Positions 18,601 through 26,200 of a stretch of 64,000 nucleotides of DNA are shown in pieces. Source of the DNA: CAZJYI01 sp964550025 (GTDB taxonomy: Bacteria; Verrucomicrobiota; Kiritimatiellia; UBA8416; CAYOBW01). The stretch spans positions 19,947-83,946 of the forward strand of contig CAZJYI010000033.1 of NCBI GenBank assembly GCA_964550025.1, read 5' to 3'. Both the position numbers and the translations under genes were made by a program. The notes beneath the pieces are model-generated. The model made no database searches. It was not told the DNA's origin and saw only the letters and a list, made by a program, of their open reading frames with translations. Position 1 is the first letter of the stretch, and every line of letters starts with the position of its first letter.

Positions 18601-19034
18601 TATTGCCGGGGATAGGAAGGCATATAGCCGTGCACGGGCGTCAGGCCGTCCGGGTGAACAAGGGCCAGGTACTCGCCACCGCTGTTCAGCCTGAAGTTGG
18701 CGTGCAGCTCCTGTCCGGCAACGGCACGGTTCTTGCCGGATGCGAAGACAATGGCGAAGCCGCCGGGTGGCACGTTCGTCGAAGCAAACGCCCACTTCTG
18801 CAGATCGCCGACATCGTCGGTCAGAAACCACCCACCCAGGTTAACGTTGGTTGCGGCAGCGTTGTGGATCTCGACCCAATCGGAATAGTCGCCGTCCTCG
18901 TCCCGTAGCCCGGAGCTGTTGACGGCCATGAACTCGCTAATGCAGAACGACTCCGCGCCACGGCCACACGGCGCGGCGGACAGCAAACAGGCAGCAACAA
19001 TCACAATCAGATTGTGGGCACAGTCCCTCTTCAT
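12603..19034 (-). CDS. Giant exported lamin-tail / CotH / DUF2341 multidomain protein
   Basis: 2143 residues with a signal peptide (HNLIVIVAACLLSAAPCGRGAE). In order: lamin-tail domain (ISEFMAVNSSGLRDEDGDYSDW), an immunoglobulin-like insert with jelly-roll character, a chitobiase C-terminal-like domain (IRYTLDGSEPTPSHG), a CotH kinase-like domain (LRVYGGSSRSTDFPKKTLR; GTYFHLYINGLYWGVYNVTER), a second chitobiase-like domain (FYTLDGSDPREYG), three further lamin-tail domains (VTEIMYNPRRP; ISEVLAHQDHPDG; ISEIMYNPPGDDRLEF), a DUF2341/concanavalin pair and a calcium-binding-like DHDGDGMPDAWE...AGTDPA segment. CotH relatives phosphorylate spore-coat proteins, but in PVC bacteria this architecture is secreted and its role unknown. 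No C-terminal membrane anchor is visible. The AGTDP codons lie in a perfect hairpin at 12866-12886. Confidence 0.9.
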   Translation of the reverse strand: MKRDCAHNLIVIVAACLLSAAPCGRGAESFCISEFMAVNSSGLRDEDGDYSDWVEIHNAAATNVNLGGWFLTDDVGDLQKWAFASTNVPPGGFAIVFASGKNRAVAGQELHANFRLNSGGEYLALVHPDGLTPVHGYMPSYPRQYADLAYGLAWVGSEFTLLDTNAPCRAFVPSDGSLGTNWLAAAGFDDSGWRNGRTAAGYDVDRFPQYGNDIIGLDLEDLMHDRSPTAYIRIPFVHSLSNGVDRLTLRMKYDDGFAAYVNGARIASTNAPGSLEWSSAATDTHPDAQALQFVDFDFFPRAGLLRPGTNMLAIHGLNHGSGSSDFLILPELVGAELTADIDSERYFATPTPGDINADDYLGIVADTKFSVDRGFYTNAFTVAVTTGDDGATIRYTLDGSEPTPSHGSDYTVPIAITNTTALRAAAFKAGYRPTNVDTHTYIFPAEVARQPVAPVGFPSEWVTSGGARANADYEMDPEITGHPLYSNRVEKALLALPTISLVTDVNHLFDSQTGLYANPKSEGVAWERPVSMEVIHPSGRAGSQVDCALRVYGGSSRSTDFPKKTLRLLFKGEYGATRLEYPLFEDDPFCSRAVDAFDTIILRGGHNNTWIHRHWFQAFRSQYIRDQWVRDAQLDMGSPSCHGTYFHLYINGLYWGVYNVTERPSAPFLASYFGGEKEDYDAQNVNQAIDGDLTAWNTMMAMANAGLADNADYEAIQEYLDVPQLTDYMLVNFYVGNDDWDGHNWYAGRKREPGAGYRFFSWDAELCISRHITSQPPPEPEYDTILGINKVTMSRNNKPSRVFTKLRDNAEFRLLCADHIHRHMFNDGLLTPSNTVARWVQRHEQVFDALVAESARWGDYKRDVDSGKYSPDDYDLFHTDEHYLAHQEWLLNGYFQRRHNIVLNQLKAVNCYPDTPSPVFSRFGGAITNGSLLAISSAYPIFYTLDGSDPREYGAGNAVGTSYGGPIALARTTHVKARARDGGEWSALAEAVFTLDAPSPLRVTEIMYNPRRPSAGETNDAPLRMDFEFLELQNTGTAEIGLAGVELIDGVRFEFTHGAVATLSPGERVLVVRDEGAFKSRYPGWPAMHVAGEFVFPVDALADDGEEIELVDGLGRTIERFDYDDDWYPNTDGSGFSLEAIDPGGPATRSGAAAWRASSYVDGSPGAADPGLYPTDARIVISEVLAHQDHPDGDPGDWIELCNEGAEAVGIGGWYLSDSPNRPAKYRIPDGTLLPRGGRVVFNEHDHFGANAPGVGTNGFALSELGDLVVLSSGTNGTLTGYYAVEDFGASDRDAAIGRYVKRDGDIDFTILGAPTPGSSNAMPRVGPVVISEIMYNPPGDDRLEFIELYNAAATNVPLHDVSRPGNAWTLRGAVDFTFPAGVSIPATSFVLVIRTDTNTFRAAYPGSPAGVALFGPYGGQLDNAGESLRLFRPGEPEPQTGEVPEIPVDRVKYNDREPWPRDADGEGASLVRRDLAGYGNDSANWAAAHGSGTPGAHRPVVSLASPANNGVIFAPCAVALSAIVDTDRLSAVSAVEFLRDGKVVASDGSAPYAGVFDVTGPGTVELAARVVHGGGSITSETVCVHAVLVETRPATAVTDRSAKLNGRVLGPAAVDATLFWGSADGGTNADAWAYGVSLGSISNAAIALPVTGLIRGEGYAYRLRAKAGGRTGWSAGGAVFAPHVFAAWTRTLAIRLAGYERGTALTNFPALVRLGAHVDGFDYDQFAVNGGGDLRFADEAGRALNYEIDSWNPAGTSIVWVQVPEVRGTGTLVRAYWGHPAAQPPPCTTNGATWSEGYKAVWHLGGDTLDSVTGVRSAVDYGTAAAAGVAGNGRLLGGSGHIDPVFVSREWYWLHMVGGLTVNLWANPAPDQNSRVFGTQSGGLDLYVGLVGDRFLNWRFAVQSGETTALAASAGQWQMVGLVLDAGQAVAYCDGDSAAVGTFTEFVPDTRSLLGGVNVSGVATDLFSGVLDEVRLSEVARSGDWLWAEHATVADHATFTRYGVVVGTTADHDGDGMPDAWEADRLGGTDAAAGADRDGDGLSNAGEYVAGTDPANAASTFALSLALSNGLPVVTAPTVDASAWPPGSLRYYSLECGTNTVGSRWLGVPGWTNVLGQGQTIRHVGAGTGSRGFYRGRVRLEE

Positions 19035-19116
19035 AGCCCCATTATGTCATAGAAACCTGAGACGTGCCACCCATGCGACCGGAGTCACGCCCAGGCACAC
19101 CGGGACAAAACGTACT

Positions 19117-19302
19117 GGGACACACCCCGCACAGGCCCACAAACAACGTCAACGGCAACTACGTACGGGGATACGTACGGGGACATACCCCACATGCGGA
19201 CGGGGTGCGGACGGGGACATACCCCGCAAGCTACCCCGCAAGCGCAAGCGAGTGGGCGCTGCCGCCCCGTGGGCGGCGGTCATATGGACAGGGACATACC
19301 CT
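19117..19302. repeat. Family D hairpin repeats on the 3' side of the RAYT gene
   Basis: The 566 bases from 19035 to 19600 hold no supported gene. Hairpins with ACATA or ACACA loops (TATGT/TGTGT on the other strand) are at 19117-19127, 19179-19191, 19212-19226 and 19290-19302. Stems covary (GGGG/CCCC, CGGGG/CCCCG, AGGG/CCCT). An unrelated 7-bp stem GCCGCCC/GGGCGGC is at 19261-19277. All four copies share one orientation, opposite to those beyond the 5' end of the transposase. Nothing recognisable lies at 19303-19600. Confidence 0.78.
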
Positions 19303-19600
19303 TAACGCGAGACGGCCCCGAATGATGCACCCGGTGGCAGCCGCAGAACGCATGACGCGGCACCCGCCACAGTCGAGGCATGCCGACCACAGAGGGATGG
19401 AGACGAACCGCTCAGATTGACTGTACGCGAATGCTGGAGAGGAAGTATGAAACGCGCTGGTACCTATGGGTCTTGACGGCGAGGAAGGCCGGACAATCCC
19501 CGGAGACTGGAAGCTGTTGATGCGGCTCAACCGTCTGACTGTGCCGCTGAGCAGCTTGAGCACAACGCGATACTGCTAAGGATAGCGCGACTGTCTTGTG

Positions 19601-20614
19601 TCATCCGGCAGGCACGATGATAGGGTTGTCTTTGAATGGACGAATCGTGCAGAGGTCGCCCCAATTGCAGCCGGTCATCTTGCAGGGCACGCCGGGATGC
19701 CGTTCGCCCATTGCCCAGGGATGCCGCTGCATGACGTCCTCGATGTACGCCCGGGAGCCGAGTGCGAGACCTTCCGTGAAGTAGCGCACACGGCAGCGAA
19801 GAACAATGTCCAAGGGCAGTTCACCGTCCGCATCCAGCACCTTCTGTACTTCTTCGGGGGAAAACCCGGGCTTCAGCGGGGCGCCGGTCTCGCTGAGTCC
19901 CCGGGCACGGCCGCTAATGTACAGAAGCCGCCGGTATTGCCCGGCCGCCTTTGCCCAGTCGGGATTCCGTCCTCGGGAGAGCATCACCAGACCGATCCCC
20001 TCCCGAGCCTCCTGGGAACCCGCCACAGCCTCGGCATAGCCGCACCAACGGTAGTGTGCCGGGTCGTGTTCCAAGTGGGCCCTCACGGCATTCAAATCGA
20101 TATAGGCAGCCATCGCGCTGAGCACATTCACGCCTCCGCCTGCCAATATGCTCTTGAAACGCCCTTCCCACAGCGTGCCCTTGCGATCGTGGCGATCGTT
20201 GTAGGACTGGCTGAATCGCTGCAGGAGGGTCTTGCTGAACTCAGACAGATCGTACATCCGATAGGTGTATCGCAGCTTCAGTGCTTCCGCGGCATCATCC
20301 TGCCCCTTCTCGCGGTAACGGCAAAGAGCCTTTTCTACCCGGCGGACCTCGCGTTTGCTGTATAACTGCCGCAGACGCCTGAGAAGCTCGTCATCGCTCA
20401 CCTTTCGACGTTTGGGAACGTGCAGGAGAATATGAAAGTGGTTGGAGAGAACGGCGTAGGTCAGCACTTTGACGCCGCAAAAGGCCTCGACCCGGCGCAT
20501 AAGGTCCACAAATAGCTCCCTTTCCTCCCGGGTGAAGATCTTCCGCCGGTCGATTACACGTGAAAATACATGGTAGTTGGCGGCTCTTTCTTCCTTGATA
20601 CGCGGCTTTCTCAT
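19601..20614 (-). CDS. REP-associated tyrosine transposase (RAYT, Y1 family)
   Basis: About 337 residues from ATG 20614 (GGGAG seven bases upstream; GTG 20617 is the alternative). Numbering from the GTG, the Y1 HUH signature is at 60-62 (LSNHFHILLHVPKR) and the candidate catalytic tyrosine is Tyr139 (RFSQSYNDRHDRKGTLWEGRF). The N-terminus YHVFSRVIDRRKIF is typical of the IS200/RAYT group, whose members cut and join single-stranded DNA at hairpins. There is no accessory TnpB and no second copy here. A C-terminal extension of about 130 residues follows the catalytic domain. It is flanked on both sides by family D hairpin repeats in opposite orientations, the arrangement expected for a RAYT and its cognate REP elements. 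Confidence 0.9.
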   Translation of the reverse strand: MRKPRIKEERAANYHVFSRVIDRRKIFTREERELFVDLMRRVEAFCGVKVLTYAVLSNHFHILLHVPKRRKVSDDELLRRLRQLYSKREVRRVEKALCRYREKGQDDAAEALKLRYTYRMYDLSEFSKTLLQRFSQSYNDRHDRKGTLWEGRFKSILAGGGVNVLSAMAAYIDLNAVRAHLEHDPAHYRWCGYAEAVAGSQEAREGIGLVMLSRGRNPDWAKAAGQYRRLLYISGRARGLSETGAPLKPGFSPEEVQKVLDADGELPLDIVLRCRVRYFTEGLALGSRAYIEDVMQRHPWAMGERHPGVPCKMTGCNWGDLCTIRPFKDNPIIVPAG

Positions 20615-20708
20615 CACTCAGCTCCCATTACTCGATTCTGATTTCATGGCTATCGACAGCGCCCTCTACAACACAGAAGGCCGCTGCCGGCGCTCATTCC
20701 GGAAAAAA

Positions 20709-20724
20709 GTGAAAATATTTTCAC
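20709..20724. promoter_or_regulatory. 16-bp perfect AT-rich palindrome upstream of the RAYT gene
   Basis: GTGAAAATATTTTCAC is a perfect palindrome in an otherwise GC-rich context, 95 bases before the transposase start. On the minus strand it is followed by TTTTTT. It may be an operator, a weak intrinsic terminator protecting the transposase from read-through, or a recognition site; the sequence does not decide. Confidence 0.5.
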
Positions 20725-20745
20725 ACCGGGTGCCGCTTGCGTTCA

Positions 20746-20875
20746 GGGTCTGTCCCCGCATTGCACCGCGTTCAGGGGTCTGTCCCCGCGCCCTGCCGTC
20801 CCCGCAGATCCCGCCACATCGTGGTCTGTCCCCGCACTGGCGCCGCATCAGCCGCGTTCAGGGTCTGTCCCTGAA
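20746..20875. repeat. Family D hairpin repeats on the 5' side of the RAYT gene
   Basis: Within the 352-base gap between the transposase and the M28 peptidase, TCTGT-loop hairpins occur at 20746-20756, 20775-20787 and 20857-20875, plus a partial copy at 20821-20833. The last has a perfect 7-bp stem TTCAGGG/CCCTGAA. Orientation is inverted relative to the array at 19117-19302. No other gene is seen in this stretch. Confidence 0.78.
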
Positions 20876-20966
20876 CGGGAGTCCTGGGCTGGGTTCGGAT
20901 TGGGGCGGATTTGCATTCTGTGGGTGACTTGGGTTGCATTCCGGCGTAGCATGCGTCCGTGCATTG

Positions 20967-21989
20967 ATGAAGATCCTGCCGACAAGCGGAGCGGAATGGA
21001 GGGCCTGGCTGGTTCGGGTTGTCATCTTCCTTGCCTGCCTGGGCGCACTCGTTCACTATATGAGCAGCATGCCGGGCATATCGTACAAGGGGCCGCTGAA
21101 ACCGCTCACGGAAGAGGAGACGGATCTCCGAGACAGCCTTCGAGGGCATGTCGTCCGGCTTGGCCGGGAGATAGGTGAACGGCACGTCTGGCTCCCTTCC
21201 AAGCTGGAAGCTGCCGCGACATTCATCGAAGGCGAACTCGCGTCGTGCGGCTACACCGTCCGGAGTCAGGAGTATACGGCCGAGCGTGTCGTGGTGCGAA
21301 ACATCGAGGCGGAATTGCCGGGATCTGACAACGCGAACGAGGTCATCATCGTCGGCGCGCACTATGATTCGGTTTCGGGGAGTCCCGGCGCCAACGACAA
21401 CGGCTCGGGCGTGGCTGCGCTGCTCGAGCTGGCGAGGGCAATGGCAGGAGAGGCCCCCGCGCGAACGGTGCGTTTCGTGGCCTTCGTGAACGAAGAGCCG
21501 CCGTTCTTCATGACCAAGAAGATGGGCAGCCGTGTCTATTCGGCCCGCTCAGCCGAACGCGGCGAGAAGATCGTGGCCATGATCGCACTGGAGACGATCG
21601 GCTGCTACTCGGACGAGCCGGGCAGCCAGGCCTATCCGCCCCTTTTCAACCTGCTCTACCCGGACACAGGGAACTTCATCGGTTTCGTCGGCAACCTGAG
21701 ATCGCGGTCGCTGGTGCGCAGAATGCTCGGCCTCTTCCGCAGACACGCGTCTTTTCCCTCCGAGGGCTGCGCAGCTCCGGGCTGGGTCACGGGCATTGGG
21801 TGGTCCGACCACTGGTCGTTCTGGGAGGAGGGCTTCCCCGCCATCATGATTACAGACACCGCACCGTTTCGATACCGCCATTACCACAGCACGGATGACA
21901 CCCCGGACAAGATCGACTACGATCGTATGGCACGAGTCGTTGCCGGGCTGATCGACCCTATTCGAGAGTTGGCCGACAACGGACCGTAA
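20967..21989 (+). CDS. M28 family metallopeptidase, membrane-anchored
   Basis: About 340 residues from ATG 20967; a TTG at 20934 would extend it by 11 residues, and neither has a clear ribosome binding site. An N-terminal transmembrane or uncleaved signal segment (LVRVVIFLACLGALVHYM) puts the catalytic domain outside the cytoplasm. The zinc ligands of the M28 fold are visible: GAHYDSV, the bridging Asp in PGANDNGSGVA, the Glu pair in VNEEPPFF and the C-terminal His in YHSTDDTPDKIDY. Such enzymes are aminopeptidases or carboxypeptidase-like exopeptidases. The stop is 24 bases before the TMEM43-like gene, so they are probably co-transcribed. Confidence 0.92.
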   Translation: MKILPTSGAEWRAWLVRVVIFLACLGALVHYMSSMPGISYKGPLKPLTEEETDLRDSLRGHVVRLGREIGERHVWLPSKLEAAATFIEGELASCGYTVRSQEYTAERVVVRNIEAELPGSDNANEVIIVGAHYDSVSGSPGANDNGSGVAALLELARAMAGEAPARTVRFVAFVNEEPPFFMTKKMGSRVYSARSAERGEKIVAMIALETIGCYSDEPGSQAYPPLFNLLYPDTGNFIGFVGNLRSRSLVRRMLGLFRRHASFPSEGCAAPGWVTGIGWSDHWSFWEEGFPAIMITDTAPFRYRHYHSTDDTPDKIDYDRMARVVAGLIDPIRELADNGP

Positions 21990-22013
21990 ACCGCAGAGAC
22001 AAGGAGGCACGAC

Positions 22014-23174
22014 ATGGCAGCAGACAGTCACACAGTAATCACCAGCGAATCATGGGGCAGCCGCCTCGGCAACGCCATCAAGGGCGTGGTCGTGGGACTG
22101 GTCCTTTTCGTGGCCGCGTTCCCGCTTCTATTCTGGAACGAGGGTCGGGCCGTGAAACGTTACAAGACGCTAAAGGAGGGAGGCGGCAGCGTCATCACCG
22201 TCCCGGCCGACAACGTCGACGCGATGAACCAGGGCAAACTGGTCCACCTGACGGGGCGCGCGACGACGGAGGAAACGCTCAACGATCCCGTGTTCGGTGT
22301 GTCGGCCAACGCACTCAAGCTCAAGCGCACGGTAGAGATGTACCAGTGGAAGGAGAGCTCCAGCAGCAGTACGAAGAAGAAGGTCGGTGGACGCACCGAA
22401 ACGAAGAAGACCTACACCTACAGAAAGACATGGTCGGAGAGTCGTATCGACTCGTCCGGGTTTGACAATCCCTCCGGGCACGAGAACCCGGGGACCATGC
22501 CGCACAAATCAACAACACTGGTCGCCAAGAACGTGCGCCTGGGCGCGTTCAAGCTCTCGCCGGCGCTCGTGGCCAAGATCGGAGGATTCTCCCCCCTGAC
22601 CGTGTCGGCCGACACGCCGGTACCTGACGGAATAGGAGAAGAGGCCAAGCTGCATGGCAGCGGGTTCTACATCGGTGCGGATCCCGGATCGCCGCAGATC
22701 GGGGACATACGCGTCGGGTTTGAGGCGGCGATGCCGGCGGACGTGAGTGTCATTGCCAGCCAGGTCAACGACACGTTCGCGCCCTACACGGCCAAGGCAG
22801 GCGGCACGATCGAACTGCTTCAGATGGGCGTTCACACCTCGGAAGTCATGATCGCGAAGGCCCAGGCCAGCAACCGCATGCTAACCTGGATCCTGCGGCT
22901 GGTCGGTTTTGTGCTCATGATGATCGGGCTCAACATGTTCTTCCGGCCGCTCTCCGTGCTGGGCGACGTACTGCCGATTCTCGGGACGCTCGTGGGGGCG
23001 GGGATCGGCATCGTGTGCTTCCTGATCGCCGCGGCCCTTTCGACGGTGACGGTAGCCATCGCCTGGGTGGTCTATCGACCGCTTCTGGGCATCGCACTGC
23101 TTGTTGTCGCGGTGGTTCTCATCGTTGTTGTCGGAGGCAAACTCAGGAAGGGCGCCAAGCAGCAACAGGCGTGA
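22014..23174 (+). CDS. TMEM43 family membrane protein
   Basis: 386 residues; AAGGAGG lies seven bases before the ATG. An N-terminal membrane helix (GVVVGLVLFVAAFPLLFWNEGRA) is followed by a roughly 250-residue extracytoplasmic domain containing the family pattern (YKTLKEGGGSVI, LVHLTGRATTEETLNDPVFGV, EMYQWKE). The C-terminus has four hydrophobic helices (about 280-375) with FVLMMIGLNMFFRPLSVL. This matches the bacterial homologues of eukaryotic TMEM43, whose biochemical role is unknown. It is the second gene of a two-gene unit with the M28 peptidase. A strong hairpin follows 39 bases after the stop. Confidence 0.92.
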   Translation: MAADSHTVITSESWGSRLGNAIKGVVVGLVLFVAAFPLLFWNEGRAVKRYKTLKEGGGSVITVPADNVDAMNQGKLVHLTGRATTEETLNDPVFGVSANALKLKRTVEMYQWKESSSSSTKKKVGGRTETKKTYTYRKTWSESRIDSSGFDNPSGHENPGTMPHKSTTLVAKNVRLGAFKLSPALVAKIGGFSPLTVSADTPVPDGIGEEAKLHGSGFYIGADPGSPQIGDIRVGFEAAMPADVSVIASQVNDTFAPYTAKAGGTIELLQMGVHTSEVMIAKAQASNRMLTWILRLVGFVLMMIGLNMFFRPLSVLGDVLPILGTLVGAGIGIVCFLIAAALSTVTVAIAWVVYRPLLGIALLVVAVVLIVVVGGKLRKGAKQQQA

Positions 23175-23212
23175 AGCACACCGGCTGACCTATTCCTGTC
23201 GGGAACGAACCG

Positions 23213-23237
23213 GGCCCGCGCTCGCCGAGCGCGGGCC
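23213..23237. terminator. Bidirectional hairpin terminator between convergent genes
   Basis: A perfect 11-bp stem (GGCCCGCGCTC, loop GCC, GAGCGCGGGCC) sits between the converging stops of the TMEM43-like gene (23174) and the glycosidase (23243). No clear T-run follows on either side, so efficiency is uncertain, but stem strength and position fit termination. Confidence 0.65.
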
Positions 23238-23242
23238 ACTCT

Positions 23243-26200
23243 TCACGGGTTCCCGGCCACGAGTGTGAAGCGGAACTTCTCCCCGAAGGTGGCACGGCCG
23301 GCGGCAGACATGTGCAACACGACCTCGGTCTCCGCGGCAAGAGCGTCGGTGAGAAGGAACTCGCGAGTTTCCGCGTCGTGCAGGTACGGCGTGTTCGCCA
23401 GGATCGGAGCGCGTACGGCGATCTGTGACCCGGGAGCGGAGACGACGAACACGCCGCCCGGCTTCTGGACCGCGGCGGCCGGGCAGACCCACCGGGCTTC
23501 CTGCAGGTTGCCGACGGAAGCCACGGCGCGAACGGGCACGCCCTTCGGCACGGGCATGCGGGCGCCGGGCGCAACACGTTGCCAGGCGCCGTTCCCGCAG
23601 CGAAGCCGCACAGCGTTGAACTCGGCGTTCAGGTACTTGGGCGGGTTCCTGCCCGTGTACGGCGTATTCCCCACCGCCACGAGCGGCGTGTTGCAGCTCG
23701 TCGTGCCCGTGCCGGCCGTTCGAATGCCGAGCGCCTTCCCCTCGCGTCGCGCGTCCGCACAGGCCTGCGCGCCGTCATTGAAGGCAACGTGCCAATAGCC
23801 GCCCGGGTGTGCATCGCGATCGAACGTGTACCAGGTTTCCGGCTCTGGCCATGGGCGGTCGCTCTGGATGCGTCCCGCGTAGCGGGCAATCAGCCGCGCC
23901 GCCGCACGCGGCGTCCCATCCGGGTTCATGATCCCGAAATCGCTGCGTTCGTCGACCCGGTAGCCACCGGGCCACCACCACGGCACGGTGCCGTTGGCGC
24001 CCGTCTCGAGAACCATTCTGTAGAACAGGTCATGGTACTCGGCCTGGATATCCATGAGCCGCGGATCGGGCTGTTGAGCCGTCGCGTCCCAGACACTCTT
24101 GCCGAATTCCGACCAGATGATCGGTTTCCCGCCGGTCGTGAAATGCACGAAACGCGTAATGAAGCAGGCTGCATCATAGCCCGCCTGGCTGTTGCGAATG
24201 GCGTACCCTTCGGGGCAAATGAAGTCAATGTGCTTGACGGTCGCCGTCAACGTGAAGTCGTGCGGCAACGTGTTGCCCTGGCGGAAACTCACCAGGTGGT
24301 TCGGGTCGATGCGACGAAGGGCCGTGACGGCGTCATTCCATTTGCGGCTCATGAGGTCGTCCATGAACCGCCGGTAGGCCGCCACCATTCGGCGCCAGGC
24401 GCCATCCTCCCGCATCTGCTCGTCCGTGGGCGAGGTGGGCTGTCCGTTCTTGCGCGGCACGGAGATGCCCCAGTCCTTTTCCGCATCTTCAACGCTGCCG
24501 TACCTGTCCCCGAGCCACCGGGCCCAGTCGCGATCCCACCGTCCGCGGTTGTGGGCATGAAACAGGTGGTTGCCCGGCTCCCAGATGATATCGTAGGCAA
24601 AGATGTGCGGATTCACCGTCAGCCGGCCGGCTGCTACCAGTCTCCTGAATTCGGCCTCTTTCTCCCTGAAGTGAAGCGGTGAAGCCCAGGTGACGAAGAG
24701 GTTGACCTTAATCCCATGGCGACCGCAACGCCGAAGGAAGTCCAGCAGATTGGGAAGCTCGTCGCCGTGCAGCCACTGGATGCTGACCAGGTTGATCCCG
24801 AGAGCCGCCATTGTACCGAGATCTCTCTCGACCGCCTCGCCGTCGTACCACCGCTTCTGCAGCCAGTGTCCGAAGTAATCATCGCGTTCAAGCCCGGCAA
24901 CGTAGAGCGGCCAGTAGTTGACGCCAACCGGATGCCACTTGCGGCCATGGAGATAGAAGTCGCCGCCCCGCGCGGTGATGAAGGCGTCGGCGGGCGGTGG
25001 ATCGTCCGCCAGCACGGAAAACCCGTGTTCGATCGCATCGATCACATGTCCTGAACGCAGCAGGTCGCAGCGGACAACGTAGTCATTGCCCGGTTCGCCT
25101 CGTTTCCAGGACGTCGCCGCCGTGCGCACCCCGTAGGGCGACGTATCGACTTCGATCGTCTGGTCCAGAAGCGCCTTGGCGGCCCCGGCTTCTCGGATGC
25201 GGATCCGTACGGGCAGCCGTTCCGGGCGCGGCGCCTTACTGACGATCTTGAAGCCGATGCGGACCGGCTCCCCATCGCGGTAGATGCGTCGACCCGTGCC
25301 GGCCTCGGCGAAGAACAGCCCACGGCCCAGGACACGAATCGACGACAGCACGACACGTTGGAGCTGTTCATCACCCAGAAGATCGGTTTCTCTGAAACCG
25401 AACGACAGCACGTTCCCCCGTACAAGCGGGTCGACGCTGAGGAGCATCGATCCCACAATGCCGCGTACGGTGCCGCCGCCATCTCGCGCCACCAGCAGCG
25501 GCACCCATCGGTAAGGCAGGTTGAGTCCGGTGCCCTTGCCGGCAGGGCGCGGATGGGCGCAGACGAGCGGTGACGGTGCGACAGTACGCGCGGACACGTC
25601 GATCAAGGGCTGTCCGGCGGCGGTTTGCAGGACCGCGGCACCGTGGGACGCGAATACCTTGTATGGCGGACTGACGGACTCGATGACGGGCGGGTCTGTC
25701 CCCGCCGGCTCGGCACAGCCGCTGAACGGGTTGGGAGCGCTACCCAGGTCGTCGATCCAGAAGCGGTGTTCGCCGGCAGCCACACGGGGCGTATGGGTGG
25801 TGGAAAGGCCGAAGTTGACTTGCTTGACGCCGTCCATGCGCACGCGGTCACCTGTCCCCCCCCGACGACGACCCGTCGGTGAATCATACCAGTAGCGAAA
25901 TCGCCCTGGGTCCAGCGCGTGGGACTGCCACTCCGTCGTCAGCGGCACAACGGCAATCCATCGCGAACCGTCCTTTTCGACCAGTTCAACCGACATCTGG
26001 GGTGTGTCCCCGTCCCCCCGTGCGGCCAGGCACAGCAGGTCGTGCCCCTCCGGGAACGCGTTCTCGAGGTCGGGGGAGTACCACGTATCCCATCGGGTCA
26101 GCTTCACGCAATGATACTCGAGGCAGCTTCCCGCGCCGGAACGCCCCCCGGGCACCCGAACAAGGTGCCCGGACGTGGACTTGTCGTTCGTGGCCCGGCG

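Noticed and set aside
19117..20875. CRISPR array
   Set aside because: The repeated units are 11-19-base hairpins with irregular spacing and no constant-length spacers, and no cas genes are present.
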